Assembly (NCBI GenBank): GCA_036244855.1 | Contig: BQKZ01001947.1 | Location: 1 to 64,000, forward strand | Direction of reading: 5' to 3' | DNA length: 64,000 nt | From: Temnopleurus reevesii | Lineage: Eukaryota; Echinodermata; Echinoidea; Temnopleuroida; Temnopleuridae | Shown here: in pieces, positions 45,301 to 50,345 of the stretch | Layout: each line of letters begins with the position of its first letter | Position numbering within the stretch: the first letter of the stretch is position 1 | Notes under the pieces: generated by a model | The model's input: only the letters and a program-made list of their open reading frames with translations | Database searches by the model: none | What the model was told of the DNA's origin: nothing | Translations under genes and position numbers: made by a program

Positions 45301-47390
45301 GGGCAATTGATACAATTTTGCATGACAGAAAAAAAATTCTTGAAATTAAAACATCATTCAAAAATAGAAATAATGAGTGATTTTTGGATTATGCAGCTCA
45401 TTAAATAATTACATATACTTCCTGTTTCAATCTCTCTTGTGTCTGATACGAATTAAATATTGAATTTCCTATATCAAATGTTGATACCTGTCATCTGAAT
45501 GACTAATCTCCCTAAATGCACTTAAAATCATTACATACACTTCAAATTAAAGGGATATTTTCTCATAATCATCAACTTTGTTTATGACACACAATTCCAG
45601 ACATTTATTTATATGTTGTTCATTATAGAACTACAAAATTGAAGGCATAAATAGATGTTTTTCATTAGAGTCATATTCTGGTCATTTCTCAGCTCATCTC
45701 TGGCTCAAAAACTGGAACTAATTACAGAGCTGTCCCTAAATTGAACCCGACATATGAAAAGCAAATCTAATAACATACACAGCAACAATACATGCGTCAG
45801 TGGGCTTTCAAATCCATAGCAAAATATCCAATCATTTTGAGCGAATACAAATTTCTCTCAACTGATTTCAATTTACTAAGAACACCCTGTTCATACTATC
45901 AACAATTGCTCCAATTCGGAAATTGCCTCCAGTAGAGTTTGGATTGAAATGGGGGGTCCTGGGGTAATGCAACGTTGCGTTTCCCATAAATCTTTGTAAA
46001 AGAAAATTTTTACAAATGATAAATACAAACAGATTTATTGAATTACAAACCATATACAGTCAAACATCGTTATAAAGAGCATTGATATAACAAGCTCTCG
46101 TTATAACAAGGTAATTTTACTGGTCCTATCCCTTTGTATTTCATTGTATTTTGACCCTGATAAAACAAGGTTTCAATACAAAGAGGTAATTCCTCTGGTC
46201 CCAACAACAACCTCGTTGTAACAAAGTTAGACTGTATAATTACTGGCAATAAGGAGAAGTTTGAACATCAACTACAATTATTTCACATTCACAAGTATTG
46301 ATTCCTCACAAACCTTCATGCAACTTGAGTTAATATATACTTTTGATTTATTTTGCTTTTGATGTATGATTTCATTCTAAATGACAATGTATGCAGAGTG
46401 GAAAAGTTGAATATTTTATCTTTGAACCCTACACTCCATTATCAGAAATAATTTCAAAATGACTATGGGACGTGGGATAGTGTGAATTCACTATGCTATA
46501 TTGTGGCAAACTATTAAGTGCTAATATTCTAAGTAGATTTCATCATGTGTAAATATCTCATCTTTCTCGATTGGAAGTAAATTACGAGTAAGAAAATTGT
46601 TCCCAAATCACTTGAATGTTTGCTAAAGGCATTATCACAATATAATGATGTGTAAGATATGAACAGGGTTCATGACAGAGAGTGAATACGAATGGAATGT
46701 ATTAATTGATGATGCATAGAGCATAACGGACTACGTTTGCATACGCACTACACTTATGGACGTAGATTGATTTGGGAACCATATACAGGCCGCCCAGGAC
46801 TCAGTGAATCCGAATGAATACGTACAATTGAATGTTTTCCTCTCTTTCTCACTCTCACGATAAAGAATGGAAGCAATAAATAAAAAACGTCCAAACATCT
46901 TCCCAATTTAGAAACAAATCTAGGGCAGGTTTTGCTTGAATGGATGAAGAGTGACTTGACTGAAAATAATTGTGAGCTGGAATTGATACCACAAAGTATA
47001 GATTCTGACAAGTATGAATTCATTATTTTATATCATTGGTCTCATAGTGCATGTAGAAGCATGATTTCATTCAAGTGAGCCTTGCAGATTTCATCTGGCA
47101 ATTGATATGATCATCACGGATGATACATTTCTTACACCCTAAACAGGGCCTTGTTTCTTTTAAGAAACAACTTTGCCATTGATTTGTCCTTATTCAAGCA
47201 TCAGATTATTAGTATTTTCACACAAAAGCTTGCTAATATTAAATGAAGAACTATTCATGCTAGATTGTATTTCATGAAATATCCTAGTTAAATAGTTAAA
47301 AGGAAGTGGATGAAGCCTACTTACATCATAGTCCAGAGAGTAGCAAAATTCCCCGTTCTCATACAGGATGAAACATCGCCGCTGCCATTT
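96..47390 (-). CDS. MPRIP: MPRIP / outspread-like PH and coiled-coil scaffold gene, partial, 14 exons
   Basis: By family knowledge this is a cytoskeletal scaffold that binds F-actin through its N-terminal half and RhoA and the myosin-phosphatase targeting subunit through its C-terminal coiled coil, bringing the phosphatase to actomyosin bundles. Seen here: two split PH domains (PH1 with KWQRRCFILYENGEFCYSLD; PH2 with GWLMRK, WNKYWFVLRDNKL, RNYGFQIK and TNWIQAINKAI), Ser/Arg-rich linkers, a very long coiled coil, and a C-terminal FSEQCKEN motif like the LSEQY..KC region of MPRIP and TRIOBP. Two PH domains favour MPRIP over TRIOBP, which has one. Every exon junction listed below keeps the frame. 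Together the exons give about 2,600 residues, much longer than the common roughly 1,000-residue vertebrate form because of one giant exon. The 5' end, the stop codon and a piece of PH2 inside the assembly gap are missing. Confidence 0.88.
370..531 (-). other. Duplicated exon head: possible in-frame 54-codon extension
   Basis: A second acceptor, CTTTATAG before GGAGGTTG, lies exactly 162 nt upstream of the acceptor used for the 96-369 exon. It opens a copy of that exon's first about 105 nt, encoding EVVTCMNRDWVILLTKFIEQ, CKENTVLSKALRAMQ. Five of 35 residues differ from the downstream copy, and several differences in the DNA are synonymous. The copy has no donor of its own. The frame stays open through the following intron-like codons (HHFSYFITFINDHFIHVY) into the main exon. 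Choosing this acceptor would add 54 residues without a stop or frame change. Use in transcripts is unproven. Confidence 0.55.
370..1066 (-). other. Intron (697 nt)
   Basis: Intron between the last two visible coding exons. It holds the duplicated exon head at 370-531. The segment around 840-910 (tttatgaaac and ggtgtttcatga) looks like a decayed piece of the GTGTTTCAT inverted-repeat family found elsewhere in the window. Nothing else is recognised. Confidence 0.7.
1067..1172 (-). CDS. MPRIP: MPRIP exon: C-terminal coiled coil, part 2
   Basis: This 106-nt exon encodes ISVLKRSYEEELDKEKRMSQ, then ESYPKDVETIMKRH, with Ala and Arg codons split at its two ends. The acceptor is TCTTTTGCAG before CCATATCAG; the donor is GTGAGTTAG after GACACAG. 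It starts in phase 1 and ends in phase 2, matching both neighbours. The YEEELDKEK motif resembles the pre-C-terminal helix of MPRIP and TRIOBP. Confidence 0.87.
1173..1836 (-). other. Intron (664 nt)
   Basis: AT-rich intron with proper ends (GTGAGATT to TTTTGCAG on the minus strand). No repeat, exon or RNA was recognised. Confidence 0.75.
1837..1987 (-). CDS. MPRIP: MPRIP exon: C-terminal coiled coil, part 1
   Basis: This 151-nt exon encodes EQINDEMLQAQQRSHAQMVE, EMERRHRKELEERETERRQE, KEKEDESVNT. The acceptor is CTACTTCAG before GAGCAG. The donor chosen is GTGAGATTC after ACACAG, leaving one base (phase 1), which fits the next exon's two-base start to give Ala. A second GT (GTAAACAC) 11 nt upstream would leave phase 0 and break the frame, so it was not used. 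The segment is a highly charged continuous helix. Confidence 0.87.
4707..4841. mobile_element. MITE-like element, family A (GGGGCCTGTAACATA)
   Basis: Its right half (from tctctatggtacaca to tatgttacaggcccc) matches the same-length element at 43844-43978. The left end, aGGGCCTCCAACATA, is a diverged inverted copy of the right end. It is too short to encode anything, so it would be non-autonomous. The sequence just right of it, aggtgtgacagggcc, also resembles what follows the second copy. Confidence 0.6.
4857..5063. repeat. Probable dispersed repeat fragment
   Basis: GC-richer segment with weak inverted ends (agagctaccaac on the left, ttggcagccctgg on the right) and several near-repeats of 'ccaggaga' and 'cagggaga'. 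It is not coding in any consistent frame. Assignment as a transposon-derived repeat is inference, because only one copy is in the window. Confidence 0.3.
6296..11143 (-). CDS. MPRIP: MPRIP giant exon: main coiled-coil region
   Basis: This 4,848-nt uninterrupted exon gives 1,616 codons, phase 0 at both ends. The acceptor is ATATCTTGCAG before CTTGAG; the donor is GTAAGCCAAC after GAGGCTAAG. Residues about 1-630 are heptad-rich coiled coil (LETVVKKLSQVELQNQ onward). About 635-660 is a Gly/Ser linker (SSFGGGNGDISVSG). Coiled coil resumes, with a Ser/Asn tract near 725-740 (SVNSSSSPSCNSS). About 965-1000 is Ser-Pro rich (SPRSCPPSPLFFSTSPPLSP). About 1030-1300 is a non-repetitive helical segment (YCHCLLEVEYLNSFLEELSG). 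A Glu/Lys tract lies at 1303-1335, and coiled coil returns from about 1430 to the end. By family, this region would hold the RhoA- and MYPT-binding surfaces. The linkage to PH exons rests on phase and strand continuity. Confidence 0.9.
11144..12640 (-). other. Intron (1.5 kb)
   Basis: AT-rich intron with a poly-A tract near 11281-11317. A weakly repeated pair, '(g)aagaaaat...aaagaattc' around 12330-12610 (for example cccaaaaagaattc and cccaaaaagaatca), suggests a small decayed tandem duplication. No coding or RNA feature is seen. Confidence 0.7.
12641..12793 (-). CDS. MPRIP: MPRIP exon: short linker before coiled coil
   Basis: This 153-nt exon encodes 51 residues: ADSLKSQPDQQQVDGSVHIE, NSQPPHRKNSDIFQRHPSLD, NENEQKALVSQ. 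The acceptor is CCCCCTCCAG and the donor GTCAGTTGATC. Both ends are phase 0. The frame has no start codon of its own, so it would be missed by simple ORF searches. It is rich in polar residues and seems unstructured until the last ten residues, where heptad character begins. No clear vertebrate counterpart is recognised. Confidence 0.82.
13442..13673. mobile_element. MITE-like element, family B (GGTGTTG..AAAGTTGCGATCAAT)
   Basis: The left end reads ggtgttggtaaaaagttgcg then atcaatcgcaaa. The right end, reverse complemented, reads GGTGTTGCTACAAAGTTGCA then TTGATCGCA, giving about 30-bp imperfect terminal inverted repeats. Inside, a segment of about 75 bp around 'caatcgcaaattaatttggtaag' is tandemly repeated (13470-13560). 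A relative with the same 'AAAGTTGCAATTAATCGCAAA' type end is at 40857-41030. No coding capacity. Confidence 0.6.
14421..14738 (-). CDS. Candidate alternative first exon encoding a hydrophobic N-terminus
   Basis: An open frame starting MLLHGVVHVAFALLLVVCGY ends at APRFSQ followed by a good donor, CAG|GTAAAGTTG, with an in-frame stop only five codons into the intron. The donor leaves phase 0, which is the phase required by the next exon (12793-12641, ADSLKSQ). The 106 residues contain two strongly hydrophobic stretches, about residues 3-20 and 48-90 (HGVLVFLTCELAKLAYALCI, then LLSKLLWLLLKF), which could be membrane spans. If used, it would give a membrane-anchored coiled-coil isoform without the PH domains. 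The frame is also open for about 34 codons upstream of the Met. No homologue is recognised; it may be chance. Confidence 0.3.
15104..15201. repeat. GA/GGA-rich microsatellite
   Basis: Almost pure purine tract of gaga, ggag and poly-G units. The apparent Ser/Leu/Pro-rich minus-strand frame through it is low-complexity artefact. Confidence 0.85.
16281..16955 (-). CDS. MPRIP: MPRIP exon: PH domain 2 C-terminal helix and following linker
   Basis: This 675-nt exon encodes 225 residues, phase 0 at both ends. It starts MEDETINHLGAMTSKIRT, then NWIQAINKAI, which is the last strand and the C-terminal helix of PH2 with its Trp (vertebrate FTLSAMTSGIRRNWIQTIMK). The acceptor is CTTGTAG and the donor is GTGAGCATT. 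The rest is a Pro/Ser/Arg-rich linker with RSKERRSRRSSRG and SSSRSSINGRSSS clusters, probably disordered and phosphorylated. The initial Met is an internal residue, not a start, because the frame and homology continue across the intron from 18637. Confidence 0.93.
16956..18636 (-). other. Intron (1.7 kb)
   Basis: Intron within PH domain 2. AT-rich, with no repeat family, RNA or exon recognised. The sequence 18000-18110 (repeated 'aaggcac' units) is slightly unusual but short. Confidence 0.7.
18637..18691 (-). CDS. MPRIP: MPRIP exon: PH domain 2, truncated by assembly gap
   Basis: The visible 55 nt encode CKEATETSASRNYGFQIK, equal to CYDVTEYPVQRNYGFQIH of vertebrate MPRIP PH2. The upstream end runs into the run of N, so the acceptor and some residues (expected LDGEINLST-like) are not visible. 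The donor is GTGGGGATC, a weak form of the consensus, and leaves phase 0, joining correctly to the exon ending at 16955. Confidence 0.88.
18692..19387. other. Assembly gap (696 N)
   Basis: Undetermined sequence. It hides the 5' part of one PH2 exon and its acceptor. From the neighbouring exons, only about 8-15 residues of PH2 appear to be missing. Any open frames drawn across it are meaningless. Confidence 0.99.
19459..19614. mobile_element. MITE-like element, family C (GGTGTTTCAT)
   Basis: The left end ggcggtgtttcaccaagtta and the right end, reverse complemented, GGGCGGTGTTTCATAATTCT form an inverted pair about 155 bp apart. The following inner sequences (agaatgac; TTAAGAAAGAATG) are also similar. 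Several other segments in this window share the GTGTTTCATAAAG-type end (33405-33592, 36360-36665, 40450-40571). Confidence 0.5.
19683..19757 (-). CDS. MPRIP: MPRIP exon: PH domain 2, strands 2-4
   Basis: This 75-nt exon encodes QDWNKYWFVLRDNKLSHF, then KDSSDEN. It aligns with [20 protein letters not shown] of MPRIP PH2. The donor is GTAAGTTTG and both ends are phase 0. The acceptor is a tandem CAGCAG (19755-19760), so the splice could remove either one or two CAG triplets, which would include or exclude the leading Gln. Confidence 0.92.
19758..24135 (-). other. Intron (4.4 kb)
   Basis: Contains a poly-C run of about 20 at 20126-20145, a perfect-ended palindromic element at 21295-21421 and a short hairpin near 22850-22922 (gtggattaagcgaaac and gtttcacttgagcaatccac). 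Otherwise AT-rich with no exon found. Confidence 0.7.
21295..21421. mobile_element. MITE-like palindromic element, family D (TTAAAAGAAG)
   Basis: The left end TTAAAAGAAGAGTCTACCCC continues aaaatggtattt. The right end, reverse complemented, is TTAAAAGAAGGTCTACCCCA, continuing aaatgatattt. Terminal inverted repeats of about 31 bp flank a centre of about 65 bp with no coding capacity. Only one copy is in the window. The arms differ by one indel and a few substitutions, so the element is fairly young. Confidence 0.65.
24136..24189 (-). CDS. MPRIP: MPRIP exon: PH domain 2, first strand
   Basis: This 54-nt exon encodes GLLHLKNGWLMRKDSDQD. It matches the LLNFKKGWLTKQ start of PH2 in vertebrate MPRIP. 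The acceptor is CCAACCCAG before GGTCTT, and the donor is GTAAGTGATC. Both ends are phase 0. The Gly-Trp-Leu of the first beta strand is intact, and the basic KN/RK residues sit where PH domains contact phosphoinositides. Confidence 0.93.
24337..24535. repeat. Tandem duplication, diverged (unit about 90-110 bp)
   Basis: The words aaaaaaaatcttgatt, gtacaaaaa(a)gaaa, atccatca(c/t)agtttt and agaaatttcat(a/g)cttgaaaaa recur in the same order twice. It is AT-rich intron sequence with no coding meaning. Confidence 0.6.
24585..24990. repeat. Tandem duplication, two copies of about 200 bp
   Basis: Copy 1 is about 24585-24776 and copy 2 about 24780-24990. Shared blocks include tcaataatgcttcaatgttg, cacagtctctgcctcaagac, acatgaatcaat and cttcatgcaacag. 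The copies differ by substitutions and a small insertion in the second. Minus-strand open frames across them (ending LRQRLCNIEALLRAI-like repeats) are by-products of the repeat. Confidence 0.85.
25829..25846 (-). CDS. Candidate alternative first coding exon, MAAAKT
   Basis: ATGGCTGCTGCGAAGACG followed by a strong donor, GTAAGCATAC, reads MAAAKT and leaves phase 0. This is the phase needed by the next downstream exon, 24189-24136, which opens PH domain 2 (GLLHLKNGWL). It lies at the 3' edge of a GC-richer island, and a CCAAT sequence sits about 160 bp upstream (26002-26006). This is the form of a short leader exon with its own promoter, which would give an isoform that starts directly at PH2 and lacks PH1. 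No acceptor suits it as an internal exon. The 5' UTR would contain other ATGs, a point against. Evidence is sequence form only. Confidence 0.35.
25847..26100 (-). promoter_or_regulatory. Possible internal promoter region
   Basis: The region upstream of the MAAAKT candidate is clearly GC-richer than the surrounding intron and contains an inverted CCAAT box (attgg at 26002-26006). No TATA box is evident at a suitable distance. This is inferred mainly from composition and its position before a candidate first exon. Confidence 0.22.
26581..26670 (-). CDS. MPRIP: MPRIP exon: short linker with RSSSDPNL motif
   Basis: This 90-nt exon encodes 30 residues, GQPRLKRSSSDPNLADNEEV followed by KRKEIAETFP. 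The acceptor is AATCCGCAG, the donor is GTAGGTATC, and it is phase 0 at both ends. KRSSSDPNL is a typical phosphorylation-dependent 14-3-3-like site (family-level knowledge of the motif; binding is inferred). Because it is symmetric it could be skipped without changing the frame. Confidence 0.85.
26671..27197 (-). other. Intron (527 nt)
   Basis: AT-rich intron with consensus ends. Nothing further recognised. Confidence 0.75.
27198..28223 (-). CDS. MPRIP: MPRIP exon: disordered Ser/Arg-rich inter-PH linker
   Basis: This 1,026-nt exon encodes 342 residues, from DSEQPQGSEDEQ to ERKSTPE. The acceptor is CTTTGTGCAG, the donor is GTAGGTTGG, and both ends are phase 0. The protein is low in hydrophobic residues and rich in S, T, R, E and Q. 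It has many basophilic-kinase or 14-3-3-like sites, such as RRSHSALE and RRTPSAQT. No fold is visible. The position, between PH1 and PH2, is where vertebrate MPRIP also carries a long phospho-rich linker. Assignment rests on the open frame, splice sites and phase rather than on recognisable sequence identity. Confidence 0.85.
28312..28470. mobile_element. MITE-like element, family E (GGTCTGCCCAAAAAGTTG)
   Basis: The left end GGTCTGCCCAAAAAGTTG and the reverse complement of the right end, GGTCTGTCCAAAAAGTTG, differ at one base over 18 bp. The ends enclose 159 bp. The CCAAAAAGTT-type terminus resembles mariner-related elements (inference). The small minus-strand frames inside are not transposase. 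Confidence 0.7.
33405..33592. mobile_element. MITE-like element, family C, best-preserved copy
   Basis: The left end ccagggatgtgtttcatcaa is followed by gctgtgtgtagatc and later gtacgaacaaccggtgacc. The right end, reverse complemented, is CCAGGGTCGTGTTTCGTAAA, followed by GCTGTGCGTAGATC and GTACGAACGACTGGTAA. The two halves are thus imperfect inverted copies of about 70 bp, separated by a short centre. The 93-codon plus-strand frame across it is a by-product. Confidence 0.75.
35290..35590. repeat. Tandem duplication, two copies of about 145 bp
   Basis: Copy 1 is about 35291-35425 and copy 2 about 35446-35590. Both contain aatgtcaa(g/a)g(t/c)attaat, aatatatac, gatgaggatgt(a/g)ca and end in gagaaaaagaaccaaagtaa or atagaaaaagaaccaaagta. 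They are diverged by substitutions and small indels. Intronic and not coding. Confidence 0.8.
35690..35775 (+). mobile_element. Possible 3' tail of a non-LTR retroelement
   Basis: A sequence with an aaataaa signal ends in a short array of the pentamer ATTCA (caattcaattcaattcaat). Short-unit tails of this sort are typical of LINE or SINE 3' ends. There is no coding remnant upstream, so this is a weak assignment. Confidence 0.3.
36360..36665. mobile_element. Cluster of degraded family C MITE-like copies
   Basis: Contains ttgtgtttcataaagtgc (36363), caccagttgttcgcag and gtagatcaacgaacagctct (36425-36470), and then a second start, ccagggttgtgtttcataat (about 36522-36541). These are the same words as in the element at 33405-33592, rearranged, so at least two partial copies are fused. 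The 132-codon plus-strand frame at 36493-36891 is built partly from them and is not called as a gene. Confidence 0.5.
39317..39450. mobile_element. MITE-like element, family F (AGTGCAAGTCA), copy 1
   Basis: The left arm AGTGCAAGTCAGAATTCTTT plus GCT, and the right arm (reverse complement CAGTGCAAGTCAGAATTCTT plus TGCT), are near perfect over 23 bp and flanked by TA on both sides. The 134-bp element has no frame. TA flanks suggest Tc1/mariner-type mobilisation (family knowledge). A second, more diverged copy is at 56954-57090. Confidence 0.75.
40450..40571. mobile_element. Partial family C MITE-like copy
   Basis: The right end reads ggttcaccagtcatacaaac then atctttgtgaaagacaaccctggtgc, matching the family C right end in order and spacing. 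The left part is poorly preserved (acagggcaactggtga). Confidence 0.45.
40672..40765 (-). CDS. MPRIP: MPRIP exon: PH domain 1 C-terminal helix and Lys-rich tail
   Basis: This 94-nt exon encodes WYETLIEYPEINKEAERQ, then KKKKRG and VFPMLAK. The first Trp is the conserved PH C-terminal helix Trp, matching GWLEMLMVYPRTNKQNQKKKRK of vertebrate MPRIP. The acceptor is ATTTTACAG and the donor is GTAAATACG. It begins by completing a Ser codon split with the previous exon and ends in phase 0. The basic KKKKR cluster is conserved in the family and could bind acidic lipids or act in nuclear targeting (inference). Confidence 0.92.
40857..41030. mobile_element. MITE-like element, family B, second copy
   Basis: Left: gattcaaaagttgcaattaa then tcgcaaatcagttgca. 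The right end, reverse complemented, is TGTTCAAAACTTGCAATTGA then TCGCAAATTGCAG. The arms are imperfect inverted repeats of about 35 bp with the same TTGCAATTAATCGCAAA core as the element at 13442-13673. Confidence 0.6.
41080..41160 (+). mobile_element. Possible retroelement 3' tail
   Basis: Contains 'gattttgaaataaatacaat' followed by ATACA units (acaatacaatac). A poly(A)-signal-like sequence followed by a short tandem tail is typical of LINE or SINE 3' ends. No coding sequence precedes it. Confidence 0.3.
42359..42842. repeat. Tandem duplication, two copies of about 242 bp
   Basis: Copy 1 is 42359-42600 and copy 2 about 42603-42842. Shared blocks include ctgattggc, cttgatgaaaggctc, gttcatgctgtggtgggg, ggcgtgggagtgtgtctcag and gataaatgcacaggttgga. 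Each copy contains words such as cctgttgcatcaggagccc like those of family C repeats, so the unit probably formed inside an older dispersed repeat. Copy 1 is preceded by ccaggtgtttcatgaatgca. Confidence 0.9.
43844..43978. mobile_element. MITE-like element, family A, copy with clear ends
   Basis: The left end GGGGCCTGTAACATA and right end TATGTTACAGGCCCC are perfect 15-bp inverted repeats. The element is 135 bp, the same length as the copy at 4707-4841. A second inner palindrome (agagatgcaa...ttgcatctct) lies in the left half. Its right end abuts the truncated fifth copy of the PH1-exon array. Confidence 0.8.
43978..44562 (-). repeat. Array of partial copies of the middle PH1 exon
   Basis: Downstream of the real exon (44615-44766) lie copies of its last roughly 80-108 nt with the splice donor: B 44443-44550, C 44274-44375, D 44099-44184 and a remnant E 43978-44024. 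Starts are spaced 172, 169 and 175 bp, and E is in register by about 167 bp. Copies C and D keep VTPDETTYIRAETREEKD unchanged; B has a six-base insertion and substitutions. Between copies is a variable (GGATTA)n tract. B, C and D keep GTGAGT or GTTAGT donors, but none has the exon's first about 50 nt or native acceptor, so they are probably not normal exons. Confidence 0.88.
44615..44766 (-). CDS. MPRIP: MPRIP exon: PH domain 1, middle
   Basis: This 152-nt exon encodes PNTIPQGIVNMYQCTKVFNA, then DQLTGHSFSMGL and VTPDETTYIRAETREEKD. It aligns with the LPQGTINMNQCTDV...GQKFSL..LTP..HFIRAE stretch of MPRIP PH1. The acceptor is ACTTCCAG before CCTAAC, and the donor is GTTAGTATCAG. It starts in phase 0 and ends in phase 2, the last two bases AG joining T of the next exon to make Ser. 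The 3' two-thirds of this exon and its donor are copied several times just downstream in the intron; see the array at 43978-44562. Confidence 0.92.
44921..45061. mobile_element. MITE-like element, family G (CTGCCTAAGTCGAA)
   Basis: CTGCCTAAGTCGAAT on the left and the reverse complement of the right end, CCCTGCCTAAGTCGAAC, form terminal inverted repeats of at least 14 bp. A second inner 'tcgactt' pair is present. Length is about 140 bp and there is no coding capacity. Confidence 0.65.
46057..46234. mobile_element. MITE with pogo/Tigger-like ends and TA target duplication
   Basis: The left end CAGTCAAACATCGTTATAA and the reverse complement of the right end, CAGTCTAACTTTGTTACAA, match at 15 of 19 positions, and TA lies directly outside both ends. 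CAGT...CTCGTTATAAC ends with TA duplication are characteristic of pogo-like Tc1/mariner elements (family knowledge). The 178-bp element has no transposase. Confidence 0.75.
47325..47390 (-). CDS. MPRIP: MPRIP exon: PH domain 1, first strands
   Basis: This 66-nt exon encodes 22 residues, KWQRRCFILYENGEFCYSLD plus YD, the second and third strands of a PH domain. It is a close match to the WQRRFFILYEHG segment of vertebrate MPRIP PH1. The acceptor reads TTTTGCAG before AAATGG, and the donor GTAAGTAGG follows GAT. Both ends are phase 0. It is the most 5' exon I can find. The preceding GGWL-type first strand of PH1 must lie further upstream, at higher coordinates or outside the window. Confidence 0.9.
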
Positions 47391-50089
47391 CTGCAAAATA
47401 AGGAAAAGACAAGAATAATACAAAATTTGTTGTTAAATTATTGATACATTTTACACATGTATGCACCTGATCTTCAAGCGGTGCACAAAATTTATTAAAA
47501 AAACCTAATAAAAAATAAGCTTTTGTATGTCTTAACCTGGGCGAAGAGCGGCAAACAAGGTGACTTCGAAAAGTTGTCAGACTGAGATTTGAATTCTGAA
47601 ACTGAACTTCTTCAAACTGAACTTAAAGTTGAATAAACCAGTTTACTACCACACAGTCCTGATTCAAACCAGATGAAATGCTCTCATTTTGCTTTGCAGC
47701 CCCCCCATCTGAATTAAAAAAACAATCAAAAATAAAATGAAAATTTTCAAACTGGGACAGCTTGTCAGTCAGTGGTACATGTAGGTTGATAGATTGATTA
47801 GATTAAACAATCAAAATCTCACATTTGAACGAGATTGACATTTGAAATAGCAAACATACAAGTTTCTGGTGCAAATAAGCTAGTGTCCACTCAAAACCAA
47901 ATCCTTGAAAAGTGATGCATCAATGACTTGTTCTCACATAAAAACAAACCACAACCATATATTCCCAAATATTATGGCTGTGGCAATTCTACAGCAATAT
48001 AATTTGCTCAAATTATATGTAAAACTATGTATAAAAACACAACTATATCAGGATATATGTTATACATATGGAACACTTAATTGAGCATATTACTTTTTTT
48101 TCAACCTATTTGCTCTGTACCTCATAGGTCATTTTAGTTCCTGGTCATGATCTTAATAAAGGTAAAAAGTTATAACTTTCAAAAGTCTGCGATTGGAGCC
48201 ATTTTAATGATACATTTCACCAGGTGTGAATGTCCTGCAATATATACAGTACATGGTTGAGTGATAAACGCATACCATCTTGAAGGATATCAGCCATACA
48301 TGTATAATATAGGTGGTGTCAATGACTTTGTGGTTATAGCTCTAGAATTATGATTGACATATCAATCCAATTTCCATCAGAAAGTGACAGAAAGACTGAG
48401 GTGGCAAATATTTCTCATCATATCTCCTGATACAGGGTAAATTACTTTCTGAAGTTCCACTCAAAATAATTCAAGACAAATATGTCTAAAGCATACTTTT
48501 ATCAAATGATTGAAGAGTGATTATTGCAAGGAATAAAGTACATGTTTAAAACAAAGAAATGACAGACAGAAAGAAAAATAGGAATAAAATCCAGCAGATG
48601 ATAAAAACTCCTATGAATCATATCCGTAGATTTAAAAACTAGCTTTATATAAACATACGTCTGTTGCATAATGCTTTATTCCCGATTGGAACATGTGTCA
48701 AAGATTTTAAATGTTTTTCAATAATACCAAAGTACTTGTTGCTACATGTACGTCAAAATTTCTTTGCAATAATGTAACATACTTATGAATAACCTTCCTC
48801 ATTCCTAAAACCAATTATGATATGCAGTACCCATAAGAATTTTATTTCTTTTTGACTTGCAATAATCTAGCAGATGATGACAGCGTTTGAGAAGTTCAAA
48901 GTCATGGATCACTTAATTTGGAGCAAAGGACGGACGTCAACCAACCAAATCAACCTTCACACTTGGCAATATTTCTCAATGTCATACTCTAATCAATTGG
49001 CAGAAATGCATTTACGCAGCTCTGGTCAAAACGCTTCATATACGTCTATGAATCTGTATTGGGGCAAAAGAACATGCGTTGCTACGTATCTTCCCGCAAA
49101 GCTGCTATTAGACAAACAAAAAAATTGAATGAAATTATAATGCTCTTTTGTTTTGTTTTGTATAATCATTTGCTTTTTTTTTCCAAATGATAGTTTTTAT
49201 AAATTGGAGCAATCTTGTCATTCACAAAGTTTACAAAATATGCAGGAAACCACTATTTTGATATTTTTATCATAATTCATTCTAGAACTTATATTTTCAG
49301 CGTCCTTTATAGGTTTAGATGCAAAATCTAAATGCAATCATCATCCAAATGCAACCCATGAAATTACATGCAACACTAATATCACTCTGTGGGACTGCAT
49401 ATATAATGCAAAAAAATGTAGACGACTCGTTGACAGGCACTAACGAGGTACACACCTGGTCTGTACTCACTTGTAATCAACCAAGTCTACAAAATACCAC
49501 CAACCTAATTACATCTCCACATTTTTACAGTATTGGCAAAATGTTAATTAGCTTGATTAGGTCTACATTGTCTACAGATCAATGCATGAAAGGGATGCTG
49601 TAAAAACATGGAATGGTGATCGATATCTAGAGCTAACATGTCATTAAACTTCATTAACCCTTGTTCAAGGGAGATATGGAGATAGGGTTACTACCAAATG
49701 CAGTGATAGGACTGGCTCATATATAGGAAGATTGGGGAGTGTTGCATTGTAGATGAAAACGTTTAACAATATTGCGACTATCGACAGAAAGCATATTTAT
49801 CGGAGGTACATCACTTTTGAAATGATGACCATGAATTTGACTCTTACAAGAGTAATTACAGAGATTATAAACATAAGACAAAGAACATAAATATAGAGAG
49901 AAAGAAGAAAAAGACAAAGCAACAAAATGTAATGACGTTTGAAAAAGAGCGAGAGGAAAAAAAAGTAGGGCAGAGAAATTTAAAAGAACAGAATGTCCAA
50001 AGGCAAACATCATAGGTAGACATGTGCGATAATCATTAAAAAGGTGACAAAAGAATGCCTACAGATGCCTGATTAAAGCCGACAAAGAC

Positions 50090-50345
50090 GGTAATGAGAA
50101 TACAACCACCAAATCAACTACAGAGTCGGTGGCAGATTTCTGATTCTTATCCGTCAAACGAGCCACCTCTAACTAATGAGATCCGAGACTTCCACAATCA
50201 TCAGGTTACCCCCAATTCCTGGTCTTTATACCAAGGGGCGCGAGACCGCCCCTGTGGAGCACCAATAATGGCCAGCTCCCTTACTAATTGGGGTTGTAGA
50301 CGAGGGTTAACCCAGTTCTGGCTCGAAAGTGGTTTATAAAGGTGG
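50090..50345. other. Isolated GC-rich island with TATA- and GC-box-like words
   Basis: About 250 bp of clearly higher GC than the surroundings. It contains a GC hairpin, ggggcgcgagaccgcccc (about 50235-50252), whose reverse complement includes GGGGCGG, and tttataaagg (about 50331-50340). It could be a promoter on either strand, an alternative first exon or a fragment of a dispersed element. An 81-codon plus-strand frame covers it but has no known motif. Confidence 0.3.

Larger units (their letters stand above)
44767..47324 (-). other. Intron (2.6 kb)
   Basis: Contains two inverted-repeat elements (44921-45061 and 46057-46234). The rest is AT-rich without recognised exons. Confidence 0.7.

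Noticed and set aside
48874..49128. 84-codon plus-strand frame
   Set aside because: No known motif, no promoter or splice signals, isolated in AT-rich intron-like DNA.
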